DNA of 64,000 nucleotides from NCBI GenBank assembly GCA_026745465.1, contig JACYXH010000706.1:1-64000 (forward strand), in the 5' to 3' direction. The position numbers were made by a program, and so were the translations under genes. The notes below the pieces were generated by a model. It was not told where the DNA came from. It made no database searches and saw only the letters and a list, made by a program, of their open reading frames with translations. This stretch comes from Lota lota. Taxonomy: Eukaryota; Chordata; Actinopteri; Gadiformes; Lotidae. This document shows positions 10,839 through 22,161 of the stretch, piece by piece (positions within the stretch are counted from its first letter, which is position 1; each line of letters opens with the position of its first letter).

Positions 10839-13344
10839 TGGTTCATGCACCGTTTTCATAGAAGAAATTGATTGTTTGCAGTTTATGGAAGTTTGATGAC
10901 ACTCGTGTGTTCTTACGAAACTGTATATATATAGTTATTTAAGGACTTTCTGCACGTGGTTTTGTTTTGTAGGGACATTTGACAGTGAATTTCCTTTGGT
11001 TTTGTCATTATTCTGTGTTCAATAATCACAGAGGAAGCCAAAGCTATTTTCTTGCTGGGTTTTCATTTTTATATTACTATGTTTTGATGGGAAGGGACGC
11101 TATGGTATAAAGAAGGGTCCCTAATAGTGTCTGTAGCTGTGAGAGAACAATATACCAGGAGGACCCCAATAAAGCCCCTCTCACTGTGTCATGCAGGCAA
11201 ACACCACATCGCCAACACAGATGCACTGACACTACAGCCGTCGTTTAAACGGCTCCTTTTGGCAAAACTACTCTCAAGCTGCTTATTCACAAAGTCCCAG
11301 AGTTTAAGGATTGTTTTGATTTGTTTTTTCCTTCGAAAGGCCAAGTCTTTGTATTTGACTCGAATGCTGCAGTGCCTGTTTAACATGTAAAAGTTTGTTT
11401 GAAGAATCCATCGAACGCTGTGTTCAATTTGTTGAAATATCCAGGTAGTCCTTCGATCCGGAACTCTTGCTTGTTTATGGTGTGTAGTTGAGAGAAAAAA
11501 GATAGACGTTTGACCTGTAGTTTTGATTGGCACTGTCTTCGTTCTGCAGGAGTGAGTGAGTGGACTTTGGCGCACGCAATAAGAAGCGGTGGTTTGGTTT
11601 GGAGTAGTTCTCTGATTATAATGATTCTCATTATAAAGTGTTTACAGTGTGGAGGTGTCACCCACTGACGGGACCACATTGCGAGGGAGTGGAGTGGATA
11701 TGCCATACTGCCATACATACAGAGAGAAAACAATGTCCTAACATTGTGTGTGGTACAGGATTTCAGGAGTATGACTCCACTCAGTTTTTTGTTTTATTCG
11801 AATGGTTCTGGACATTTCGCCAACGGGAGTTTGAAAGTGTACAGTTGGACTTTGTATGTTACATATACATTTGTTTTTCAAGAAAATTATGCCAAGTAAA
11901 AGTTGCATTTGAAAAAACAATGTTTCCATGACTTTCACTGTCCTCAACTCTTTGAAGAACAACCATTTGGCCGTAGATCAGTGTCAAAGCAGAGCGGGAG
12001 TTACACTCACAGGAGGAAAGCACAGAGCGTTCTTTCTTCAAGTCCTGGCTCACTTTGTGGTTAAAGCTAAACGTACACTACTGAGAATTCTGTACATTTG
12101 AACCCCAACGCTGACAGCAAGGACAGGAGTCAGCCTGATGATTTGGCCTGTGAGATAGGGTTAGGGTTAGTTAATCTAACTGATAGATTAGTTAGGGTTA
12201 GATGATTTGGCCTGTGAGATGCTGGACAGAGGCAACAAGTGGAGTGCGCAGAACTTAGTAATATGGATAGGAATAATTATTCATCACTCTAAATTTGATG
12301 CAAAATGAGTATTAAAAAAGTACAGAAAACAATGGAGTCATGTTGTCTGTTGTCGTTTATTTTCCGCTTTTGTAGAACATTTTGTAAATCACCTCTTTTA
12401 ATATAAACAACACAGATAAAGTGTTAACAAAAATACTGTTTAATTAAAAATAGTCATGGCTTCGGCATGAACACATGACAACACAATAAATGCTGGTATT
12501 CAAGAAATTTAATCAAAGTCTTCACACATGCAATGACAAAAAGCCTTTTTTATGTTAATTACACTATCATTACAAATCTGCCCTCGTATGGGGATTTTCA
12601 CATTAAAACGGTGCTAACAAGGTTATTTCATTAAAGTCTTAATGATTGATGCACCTTTTGTCAATAAACCATCCACTCCATTCCATGTTTTCCGAAGAGC
12701 TTGGGGCCTGCTCTGTGCCGATTTTAACCCCATGATGAGTCAAGCCTTGAAGGACAGCTTCAGTGGCTTTAACAAAGTCCGGCAGCGCTTCGGCATCTCT
12801 GACGGTGGATCAACATGCTTTTAGTTACTGTTTTCTGGGCAGTTAGTCATAGCATTGTAGCAGTAGATTATGTGTTCTTGCCTTTGGCAAATGGCTCGTT
12901 TATTGCATTTCGATTTGTCTTGGGCCATTCCAGGACCACCATTGACAAATTCATAGACAATGTGTTGAGACCTGAAATTTGATTGATAATGAAGATTATA
13001 AAAACAATTGTAATTGTAAACAAAAAACAACTTTATATTTGCTGTTTAAAATTCTCTAAAAGGTGTTGCGTTCCCTTGTGTTTGTCCCCTATCGGCCACC
13101 GTAGCCCTTGGTTCCATCAGACAGGTGCTCTCCGTGGTAGCTCGGTTCTTACTCATTTTCTCTCTGCACTAAATCAGGTGATTCCGGCACTAGGAAACAT
13201 GCTTTTTGCAGCCATTAAACAAAGTTGAATGTTCATATATATATTTGTATTATTTTACATTTAACCCTTTTATTTGAGTATGTTAAATGCTGTTTCTTAG
13301 ATAATTTAACAGTTAAAACAAGGCCGAACTATGTACATTGATGT
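10839..13344. other. Non-coding stretch, possibly intron or 3' region of the MCAM-like gene
   Basis: No further MCAM exon is recognised. At about 12127-12217 a 19-bp word (GATGATTTGGCCTGTGAGA) occurs twice around a short telomere-like TAGGGTTAGGGTTAG tract. The remainder is ordinary AT-rich unique-looking DNA with no supported gene. Confidence 0.4.
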
Positions 13345-14516
13345 AGTTGTAAAAGGCATCTCTTAACCTCTGTATGGTCCCATTCAACCTCTCCACCGGG
13401 CACAGAGACACCTTCTGATCCCCAACACTTGGCACACTTTGGTGTTGATCTGAATGAATGGTGCAGAGAACGATTTAAACCCACTGTTACAATTAATAAA
13501 TAAAAAGTACTCAATTGAAATGACTAGTAATGTGCAAGTACATACTTTTTTGACAATTTTTTTCCTTGATCAGTGAGGATTCTTTGTGGCACTTTAAATT
13601 GATACACAGATTTTAGTATGCACTGTGTAACCTCTGCTGTGGATTTAGATTTGATGGCATAGGCCTGCGACCATCTGGTACAGCAGTCGACCATCACACA
13701 GATGTACTGGTTTCCCTGGTCTGTCATGACCAGCTTACCAACTAGGTCCATGCCTACAAGTTCAAATGGAACTTTAGTCTGTTTGAAAACAAAGACAAAA
13801 AGACGACACAATTACTATGTTATTCACACATTAAATATGTTGGAAATATGGTGAATGCTCCTCCCATCTACTATAAAAAGGAACAGTGATCAAAACACAC
13901 AAAAATGGAATGTTAACCTTTATTGGTTTATAATCCGTGCCAAGCTTGAGGTCATGTCGGTGATACCTATGGAAGTTAAAGGTTAAATATGAAACCAAAA
14001 ACATACCCAATTATCAATGTCGGCTGAGGCCGACCAGGCCAGTAGAACCGTTGAGAAATCACGTTCCTAGTCCGAATTTGGCCGCAGTGTGCGCCAATGT
14101 CACTGGTGTGAAATTCTTCCAATAATGAGTCGGCCTCAGCCGCCCCACAGACAACTTTCACTCAATCCTCTTTGTCAGATCCCTTATGTCTGACATAAAA
14201 CAATTCACCATCTGAAGATAGGATAGCAATTATTGAGAACCCTTTAAGCCTTGTCTAATTCGGCCTACAGGCCTCTCTTACCATGAATTGCAATGGTAAC
14301 TACTAATGTAGGCTAATATGCAGTATTTTCTCAAAGGTTTATGCATTATTGTTAAATGATGTATTTAATGGATTAAGTATCTACTTTAGGCCTACCATCG
14401 ATGCAGTACTTTTGGGCTCGTCGCCGAGTAGTGAAGCGCTGTTTTTTGTCACTTTCTTTAGGAAACTCTCTTTTGATGAGGAACTCCCTTAACTCCTCAA
14501 ACATTTGTTTGTCCAT
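13345..14516 (-). pseudogene. Intron-containing integrase-like gene (Ginger/GIN/KRBA2-like), broken
   Basis: Pieces on the minus strand with GT/AG borders. Exon 1 is 14396-14516, starting ATG at 14516 (MDKQMFEELREFLIKREF). Exon 2 is 14007-14211, H2C2-like with EEFHTSDIGAHCGQIRTRN and RFYWPG. A small exon lies at 13918-13966. Exon 4 is 13546-13778, the integrase core with first Asp in GMDLVG and second Asp in LTDQG. A last fragment at about 13345-13440 carries the Glu in VERLNGTIQ. Introns inside an integrase core are typical of Ginger-type DNA transposons and host genes derived from them, not of Ty3 retroelements. Lesions: an in-frame TGA at 14162-14164, a one-base frame change near 14025-14035, and loss of the zinc-binding cysteines (YHRH where C-x2-C is expected). 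Presumably inactive. Confidence 0.65.
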
Positions 14517-15596
14517 AATGTAATCTCAAAACAAAGTATAAATGGCCAGCTATCATGAATTGTTTCCTGTTGCGTGTGGACTTTGATGAAAGCAGACATG
14601 AATAATTATACAGGATGACAAATGAAAAACAGAGGTTGCTGTCGGGTGCTTCGTCCCGAGGCCCGCCGTGCTTCTACTGGAACTACAGGCTACTGCTTCT
14701 TCAGTGGCGCAATACCGCTCCCTCCCCCCTCCCCCCCAAAATCCCGTGACCGGTTCAAAGGCCCACCGCGCATCGTCCTGGTCTTCTCATTGGTCGACGG
14801 GGCGGGCGCCTTCATCAAGAGCGTCAAGAGCGAGATCAAAAGAAAGCGCGTGAATGTCATAGTATGGCGGGTATTCTGTACACTGTAAACCTGAACAGTA
14901 CTACTAACTTATAAAGATTGCGAACACTACAATTAAAATCTGTCGCATGGTTGCTAGAACTTAAAACTATTTCATTCTCTTAACGAGTAACCTACTTATA
15001 TGTTTACGTGGCTCATCAGGTCTGAGTAAACACCTCTAGTTAAATGATTATTTTTAATTATTTATAATTAATTATTATAAAATTGTAATTATTATTTTGT
15101 ATACGTCATTGACGTCACGACGTTGCGGCTCCGCCCTGAACGACGTTGACAGAGAAATCGATCCAACATGGCTGCCCTCCACAAGCGACGGTCGTTCACA
15201 CTTGGAGAAACTTGTAAGTAAAAAAAAAATAAACGTCGAAAGGCCTTTACTCATTATAACGCTGTAAGGCATCGTAACGAAGAACACTTTTGATCGACAG
15301 TGCTGTTTTTACATTCAGGATAAAGTGCAAAGCGCTCATTTCTGAACGCCAGCGCCACTGCCTTAAAATAATACGTCACCGTCAACAAGGTGTCTCCTTT
15401 CAGTCAGCAGCATATATATATGTACTATTGTAATAAGTAAGTACGTAAAAATGACAACTTTGAATAAATAGTATTTTTAGTAATAATTACTATATTTTTA
15501 AGTACAGTGCACTTGAATAAAAAAATGATAACCGAAGAATGTCTTTATTTTATTTTTCTCAACCATTTAGGAAAAGTTTAAATGGCAGCAGTAGTT
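14517..15596. other. Intergenic stretch with a possible first exon
   Basis: Moderately GC-rich around 14640-14860, then AT-rich. Apart from the candidate exon at 15168-15213, nothing is recognised. Confidence 0.4.
15168..15213 (+). CDS. Candidate first coding exon of an unrecognised gene
   Basis: An ATG in a good context (CCAACATGG) opens a 15-codon frame, MAALHKRRSFTLGET, followed by a consensus donor GTAAGTA at 15214. Upstream DNA (15105-15165) is CpG-containing, as at a promoter. No downstream exon could be assigned before DIRS copy 1 starts about 380 bp later. The product is not recognised and chance is possible. Confidence 0.3.
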
Positions 15597-15770
15597 CTAT
15601 TTCATGTAGGCTACGCCGTCTAGGCTTCGCCTTATGGGCTTGTCCCGTGCGCGCACTCGCGTTTTTCAGCAATGCACCAATCAACGTGGGCACAGCCCAC
15701 ACTTCCCACGGCACCGTGTATATAACGCGGCGCACAGCTGCGTTCGTCTTCTTTTTTCTTTCAGCATTTG
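15597..15770 (+). repeat. Left terminal inverted repeat of DIRS copy 1
   Basis: Nearly identical to 49817-50000 and inverted relative to about 54920-55080. It contains a TATATAACGCGGCGC segment, probably the element's TATA-type promoter. A short GTGCACTGAAAATT segment present in copy 2 is absent. Confidence 0.85.
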
Positions 15771-15783
15771 TACCAACAAAACA

Positions 15784-16388
15784 TGATGACTTCATGCAGC
15801 AGCGGCGCGGCGGCATCTGGGGAGGTACGGCCCTTTTCAGGGCCTCTCTGCTCCTCTTGCCCGGCGATCCTTGCTCCGGACGACGGGCACGTCATGTGTT
15901 TCCGTTGCCTCGGTGCGGAGCACGCCATGGCAGCCTTTTCAGGCTCCGGCTCCTGCGCCGCCTGTACCACCCTACCTCAAGAGGTTCTCCTCTCGAGGCA
16001 CCTGTTTTTTTTTTGTTCCCCGTCGGTGGAGCTAGCGGACGCCATCGATATCTTCGACGCCGTGGCGACACCGGGGGAAGACGAGGACTACGACCTCGAT
16101 GTGGACTCCGCGTCGGGGACTTCCTCAAGGCCTTCAGGGGTTTTGCCCCCGGAGAAGCCGCATCGTTTCGCCGACCTGTTCGGCGATATCATGGGCGAGG
16201 CAGCGGCCATCAAGGGCATTGCTATGCCACCTCCGCCGCCCTCCCCGGAACTGGACGACATGCAGGGGGACTATTTTAGGCCTCCTTCGTCGACCAGACG
16301 GCCTACTATATATGCCCTCTGTTCCCACCCGTTCAGCGGTATCTTACCGCGGCGGCTGTGGACCCGTCCTCCCTTAAGGCCCCGGTGA
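15784..16388 (+). pseudogene. DIRS gag-like ORF, N-terminal part (copy 1)
   Basis: The likely start is the ATG at 15784, just after the left repeat. The frame has a cysteine-rich segment with LCSSCPAILA, VMCFRCLGAEHA and GSCAACTT, probably zinc-binding and typical of fish DIRS gag-like proteins, then a Pro/Asp-rich linker. The frame ends at 16388, but the downstream capsid-like region (from about 16340) is in another frame, so a frameshift splits the gene. Copy 2 has the matching segment at 50025-50622. Role: structural, nucleic-acid-packaging protein (inferred). Confidence 0.65.
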
Positions 16389-17581
16389 AGGCGTTCACCG
16401 ATTTCACCAGGGTGGAGGGGTGGTCCGCCACACAGGCGAGGGGGATACCTCGCCTGGAGCCTCCTCTGGCAGCGCTCCTATGTCCGGGCGCCGGATGGCG
16501 TCCGAACGAGAAGCCGCTGCCCCCCGACCGGCTTCTCAAGCAGCTCGCTGCCTTGTGGGACAGATCCTTTGTCTGCGCCTCACAAGCAGCGGCGGCCGTG
16601 AACAACATTGCCCTGCTTTCCTCTGCCCTGTCGGCCATGACAGTTGGCAAGGATTCGTTCGGGCAGAGCGACGTGGAGAAGGTCGCTAGATTCTCCGGCG
16701 CTGTCCTCCAGCTTTGCCAGCCAGTGGCGGTTACTGCCGGACGTCAGATGGCGTGGGCGACCATGGGTCATCGAGCCATGTGGCTGTCCTTCTCCTCTGT
16801 CCCTGACAGAGAAAGGGCGGGCCTTATCCAGGGTCCGTTGGCCGCGGACGGACTCTTTGGACCTCGGTTCGCGGAGGTTCCCGCCCACCTCCAGTCCGTC
16901 CGTGAAAATCGTTCCCGGTTCGGGCCGATTCTCACGGGCTCCTCCTACCAGGCCAGCGGGAGCAGTCGGGCCAGCAGGAAGCGGGGTCGACCACGTCCTC
17001 AACGGGCCACACCGCCACCTCTAGCGCTGACGCCGCCTCCGCAGCAGCGCCAGGCAGCGAAGGGGCAGAAAGCACGGAAGCTGGCGCCCACGTGGGACCG
17101 ACCCACGTCTTTTTCCTTCCCCAATAAAGAATTGAAAGCCCGTTCGACCGAACGGCAGTACATCTTTAAGGAGCTGTGCCCTTTAAGCCGACCGCGCCCT
17201 GCGCCTGTCGTGCATTCCTGTTCCCCTCAGCCTCTCCCTCCCTCTCAGCCTAGTGGCTGTGGGGCGGCGGCTAGGCAGTGTAGTATAGCCAGGGGGTCGT
17301 CCGCTTCCATGCGGCGTCCCCGTGCGCTTCATGAGCGGGTTGAAGACTCGTCGCACGAGGCCGTCTATGCGGCTTCGTGCTACAGTCTTCCAGACCCCGA
17401 CTTTGCCCCCCCAACCTCCGCTCTACAGTCTGATGACTGTGGGAAGACGTCGGAGCTGTTAGCCGTGGGCACGGCGAGCGAGCAAGCTGTGGGTCCGCTC
17501 TCTGCAGCGGTTTTTCCCGCTTGCAGGGGCTCCCTCCCCTCCCTTTCGAGGTACGCCCCCCTTGGTTCACACGCAGTGTGA
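16358..17581 (+). pseudogene. DIRS gag-like ORF, C-terminal part (copy 1)
   Basis: A 407-codon frame continuing the gag-like protein after a frame change: LKAPVKAFTDFTRVEGWSAT at its start, an Ala-rich helical region near residues 65-100, and a basic Arg/Pro-rich tail (SRKRGRPRPQ near 206-215). In copy 2 the homologous region (50600-51290) is shorter and full of indels, so this is the better preserved version. It overlaps the RT frame by about 60 bp, as is common in DIRS elements. Confidence 0.6.
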
Positions 17582-18792
17582 AGGCAGTAGGGGCCGAGGA
17601 ATACAGAGCATTCCTGGACAACGTTCCTCAGCTGGATGCTCGCCCTCTCACCGAGCGCCATGCGCGTTGGCGAGAGCGATGCGTTTTACCCACGTGGTTG
17701 GACAACACGTTGAGGTGGGGCCACCCCATACAGTTCAAGCACCGTCCCCCACCCTTTATGGGGTTGGTGGAGACGAGGCTGCAGGATCCAGCGGCGAGCA
17801 CGGCTCTGGCAGCGGAGGTGGTCCGTCTCTTGGGGAAGGGGGCTGTCTCTGTCGTTCCCCCCCCTCGAGTCACGCCTAGGGTTTTACTCCCGCTACTTCC
17901 TGGTTCCCAAGAAGTCGGGGGAGATGAGACCCATTCTGGATCTTCGCGTCTTCAACAATTTTGTTGCCGCGAGGAACTTCAGAATGCTCACCACCAGAGC
18001 GTTGCTCCGGTGTGTGAGAGAGGGCGACTGGTTCACATCCTGGATCTCAAGGATGCGTACTTCCACGTCCCCATTCTCCAGGCTCACAGGAAATTTCTCC
18101 GCTTCGCCTTTATGGGCGTGGCGTACGAGTACCAGTGCCTGCCGTTCGGTTACTCTCTGGCCCCACGCATGTTTTTAAAGTGTGTAGAGGCAGCGCTGGG
18201 ACCGCTCAGGCGTCAGGGAAAGAGAGTTTTCTTTTACCTCGATGACCTACAGATTCTGAGCGACTCAGAGGAAGCTGCGAGAAGAGACACCATGACGGTG
18301 ATAAACCATCTCTCCGCGTTGGGTTTCGCCATCAACTGGGTAAAGAGCTCTCCGCTCCCCAGCCGCCGGCTAGTCTACTTGGTGCTTTGCCTAGACTCCG
18401 TCACGTTCACAGCGACGCTCTCGCCTCCTCGGCGAGATGCTGTCCTGTTGGCGCTCTCCCGTTTTCACACTCGCGGAAGAGTGACCGCACTGTCCGTCAT
18501 GCACCTGTTGGGACTGATGGCAGCTGCTCACCATGTGGTGCCCCTGGGTCTGCTCTTTATGCGCAGACTACAGCGGTGGTTTGCTCGCCAGAGACTGGAC
18601 CCCAAGAGACACAAGCGCAGGCTACTGTCAGTTCCTCGCTCGGTGTCTCCAGACCTGAGATATTGGGGGAGTTCCCCGGCTATTCTCAGAGGGGTTCCCC
18701 TAGGCAGAGTCACGTCTCACGTGGTGGTCTTCACGGACGCCTCGTTGACGGGTTGGGGAGTAACGTGCCTTTCCCACTCGGTCGGAGGCTAG
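17521..18792 (+). pseudogene. DIRS reverse transcriptase / RNase H N-terminal region (copy 1)
   Basis: A 423-codon frame. RT motifs: LKDAYFHVPI near residues 178-187, CLPFGYSLAPRMF near 208-220, and the catalytic YLDD in FFYLDDLQIL near 239-248. Then a connection domain and the start of RNase H with Asp in VVFTDASLTGWG near 401-412, ending at a TAG (18790-18792). The finger-domain part (RPILDLRVFNNFVAARNF) is in another frame (17924-18178), and one base is missing near 18035-18040 relative to copy 2, so the enzyme is broken. It would copy element RNA into cDNA. Confidence 0.75.
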
Positions 18793-18822
18793 TGGCCGAC
18801 TCTCCCCACTCCACACATAAAT

Positions 18823-19518
18823 GTGCTGGAGCTCATCACGGTGAGGAAAGTGCTTGTACACTTCTCTCACCTGGTGTGCGGCCGCCACGTTCTGATCCGA
18901 ACGGACAGCGTGTCAGCGGCGGCATACATAAACAAACAAGGGGGAGTGCGCTCCGCTGCTCTCCACCGAGCAGCAGTCGAGCTCTGGCTGTGGGCTCATC
19001 AGAACCTGCTCAGCCTGAGAGCCCTGCATATCGCGGGTGCCCTGAACTTTGGGGCGGACCTCATGTCTCGCGGCGGTCCCCGCCGAGACGAGTGGCGGTT
19101 ACATCCCGACATTGTCAGACTGATCTGGCAGAGGTTCGGGATGGCTCAGGTGGACCTTTTTGCGTCCAGGGAGAACACCCACTGCAATCTGTGGTTCTCT
19201 CTCAGCCCTCGGGATCTTTCCCCGTTGGGGGTGGACGCGATGGCTCACACACCGTGGCCGCGGGAACTCTTATATGCGTTCCCGCCGCTTCAACTAATCC
19301 ACCCTCTCCTAGAGCGGGTCAGGCAGGAGGGATTGTCCCTCATTCTAGTGGCCCCGGAGAACCGCTCAGCTCTGTGGTTCCCAGAGCTAGCGGCGCTCTC
19401 TTGCACGGAGCCGTGGCCGGTACCGATCAGACCAGACGCGCTGACGCAGGCTCACGGGACGGTGCACCACCCACCCTGTGTGACGGGTCGGTTGTTGGTT
19501 TGGCTTCTGAGAGGTTGA
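18823..19518 (+). pseudogene. DIRS RNase H C-terminus and methyltransferase-like domain (copy 1)
   Basis: A 231-codon frame. The first half finishes RNase H: VLIRTDSVSAAAYINKQGG near residues 24-42 and HIAGALNFGADLMSRG near 68-83. The second half is the DAM/N6-adenine-methyltransferase-like domain found only in DIRS1-type elements (VDLFASRENTHCNLWFSL, DAMAHTPWPRELLYAFPP, LILVAPENRSALWFPEL). It is separated from the RT frame by a stop and a frame change around 18790-18822. Strongly conserved with copy 2 (52489-53200). Confidence 0.75.
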
Positions 19519-19796
19519 TTTTGCAAGGCAGAGGTCTGCCAGCGTCAGTTATCAACACTATTCAGAGTGCTCGCGCGCCTTCCACTTCCTCCCTTTACGC
19601 GGCGAAGTGGGGCGCTTTCTCTACGTGGTGTGACCTCAACCACGTTATCCCATCTCGCTGTGAGGTGGGAAGCGTGCTGGGGTTCCTTCAGTGTTTACTG
19701 GAGAAAGGGACAAGCCCACGGGACAAGCCCATAAGGCGAAGCCTAGACGGCTACGCCTACAATCATAGAACTAGAGTTATAATAACATAACTATCG

Positions 19797-21130
19797 TTCT
19801 CGTTTCTACTCAACATGACATTAGTACATCATTCTGAGGCCAGCCACCATAGAAATCCTGTGGTGGATATGAGTATGAATATCTTGCCCCAGGGGCCATA
19901 ATCTGTCTTCACGGTTCATCTGATTACTCGATGTAGATACAGTGTATTATACATCGTTGTATTGTACTGACACAAGACAGAGAACCTTCACAACGCAATT
20001 GAACTGAATTGTGTCCAAGATAGATGGCTAGCGTGATGGGGAACTGAAAGCAGAATACCGCATTCAGTTACCCACCAAGCTAGCGTTTACAACCAGATGG
20101 CCGCTAGTGAATAAGGCCCGTCAACCAAGCAAGGCTGATGAGTGGGATTTGTGTCTGTCAGGGTGGACCACATGGAATCGGATGGAAGACATCTGTTCAA
20201 AAAGGTAAGAATTGATTTGTGTCGTTTCAACACTTCAACGGTAAATGAGACTTGTTAGAAAAACGAACCCTTTTGTGCCCTTTATTAAACGACAACAGTT
20301 GTGTGTACATTTAGTTTTTACAATTCAATACAAAAATAAAACAAAATGTTCTTTACTTCTGCTGGGACATTTAGGATCCAAATGTTTGATGTTTAAAGTT
20401 CATCCGATCATGTTGTGTAAATGAGCATTTGAAGGTTTGCATTGCTTGTTTACTATGGATGCTGTTCCTCTGTCTCCCAGCCTGACACCAGCCTGTCACA
20501 GATCAGCCCTCCACAAGACGGCCGCATGGGTGTGTACTTTCATTCACACTTTCACCATCACTGCACAACACATCGCCACACTTTCCTGCCCCCTTTTTCT
20601 TGCCGTTCTTCTGCGAGTGCTTTGCATTCTGGGATATTTGCGCTATTTACGCACATATTATTTAGCTGTATGCTCTCTTCTGAAGTCATCCTCTATAGGG
20701 AATCCTAATTGCTAGTAGATACATGGTTAGCGATGCACAGTGTTTATACAGTTGGTTGTATAGAGTCTAGGGAACCAAGTTGGTGCCGGCTAGGGTTTAA
20801 ATTGATCCCCATGACCCCGTCACAGCCCCCTGACTTTGAGGTCACCGTGTAAATGAATCCAGATGTTTTCCCCATAACTCTCCATCTGGTCCTTTCTGAG
20901 GCACGTGACTGATTTGTAAAGTGCACGTTATCGGGGGCATTAGTGCACGTGTTGCAGGTAAACATTCAGGCATCAGAAATAGTTAGCAGCTGACCGAGCA
21001 GGAGAGGTTAAGTGCTGACACACATGACAGTTGGGGGCCAAGAAGGCGTGAGCATGTGTCCGTGTGTTGGCTTGTGTGGTCTTCTTCTGTGGTATTGAAT
21101 TAATTAATTAATGGTGTTCTTCTTCTTCAC
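19797..21130. other. Unassigned spacer downstream of DIRS copy 1
   Basis: No gene is recognised. An AG...GT-bounded segment at about 20482-20528 could be an exon but is short and without motif. A TAATTAATTAATTAAT run precedes the next feature at about 21097-21113. Confidence 0.35.
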
Positions 21131-21137
21131 TTCCAGG

Positions 21138-22012
21138 TGTTCTGGACCAGCAGACCTCGATTAGAAAGAGAAGGAAAATGAAGAGCGTTGGAGATGACGA
21201 CGATCAATCACCGACAGACGTTATTCCTCCTTGTTCTGTCAGCTTCGATTCGTGTCAGTTGACGGCCGCCGTGGCTGGCCAGACGTTTTCTCATTCTCGC
21301 GCGGTCGTAGTGGACATACAGCCCAAAGGCCACCAAGCACAACTACCTCAGATCCAACTTGTAGATCCTTCTGACTCCAGGTTGTCACCAATCCGAGAGG
21401 CCCAGATAAGCACTTCTGCTAAAGAGAGAGGAGACCTGCAGAGACAAGGCAGTGGAACCTCGGTCATCAGACACACCAACTCACTGAGTAGACCGAATTC
21501 ATTCGAGACATCCGAATCGTTTGACAGGACATCACCTGTTGACATTAAACATGTCCAAAGCAAGACCAACCCAGAAGCAGAGAATGTGTCAGTTGATGGC
21601 TACCATGAAAAAAAGAGTGTTGACTATGGAAAACAGGACCGCAGCGCTGACGGCCCTGTAGCTGTTTCTGCTGAGAGCACTACACCTGTGCACCAGTCTC
21701 GACTGGTTCGTCAAAACAACATCCAGGTCCCAGAGATCCTTGTCACAGAGGAGCCTGACCGAGAACATGACAAAAAGACAACTGAGCCAACAAAAAAAGC
21801 CAACAGAATCCTTCATCTGGCCCCCGAGAAGTGAAAGCCTATCTAAGGTACCAGCGGAAAAACACCCACCTAAAAAGAAGCGAATTCGGCTGGCTCAAAT
21901 GGAGCAGTCCTCAGGAGAATCCAGTTATGAGTCCAGCCTTTCAAGGAGCCTCAGCAGGGACAGCAGTCTATCACGCTGCTCCAGTGTTTCAGCCTCTTTT
22001 GACAGTAATTAA
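21138..22012 (+). pseudogene. HIVEP/Schnurri-family zinc-finger transcription factor fragment
   Basis: The frame starts after a good acceptor (CTTCTTCACTTCCAG, 21137) and reads TSIRKRRKMKSVGDDD, then a Ser/Thr/Gln-rich region. It ends in another frame with [34 protein letters not shown] and [18 protein letters not shown]. That last block is the highly conserved basic/serine patch of HIVEP1/2/3, large DNA-binding proteins with two widely separated zinc-finger pairs. The two parts are joined only through a frame change near the seven-A run at about 21795-21801. A stop at 22010-22012 and unrelated AT-rich DNA follow, and no zinc fingers are present. So this is a fragment or decayed copy, unless the indel is an assembly error. 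A probable hivep1 first exon lies at 44541-44580 on the opposite strand. Confidence 0.65.
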
Positions 22013-22161
22013 TTAATTAAGAAATATTGAATGATGAACCCAATAGACAAAGGATCAATGGTATGTCATTATTACAGAGGGAGTTATTGGGGCCCCACAC
22101 ACACTTTAAATTACGACACAATTTCCTCATAATTAACAATTATGACGTGACAAGAGCACGC

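Larger units (their letters stand above)
15597..19796 (+). mobile_element. DIRS-type retrotransposon copy 1, internally deleted (no recombinase)
   Basis: Left terminus CTATTTCATGTAGGCTACGC at 15597 and right terminus ...AACATAACTATCG at 19796 match those of copy 2 (49817-55121). Gag-like, RT/RNase H and methyltransferase-like regions are present in order. After codon GLU-LYS-GLY at about 19708 the sequence jumps to the right terminal region (ACAAGCCCATAAGGCGAAG...). Relative to copy 2 this removes roughly 1.6 kb, including most of the tyrosine recombinase, the internal complementary region and most of the right inverted repeat. It is not autonomous. DIRS elements use a tyrosine recombinase and make no target-site duplication, and none is seen. 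Confidence 0.9.

Noticed and set aside
12157..12200. Interstitial telomere repeat
   Set aside because: Only two to three TTAGGG-like units are present. Too short to call beyond chance.
20482..20528. Exon upstream of the HIVEP-like fragment
   Set aside because: A plausible acceptor and donor, but 47 bases with no recognisable motif.
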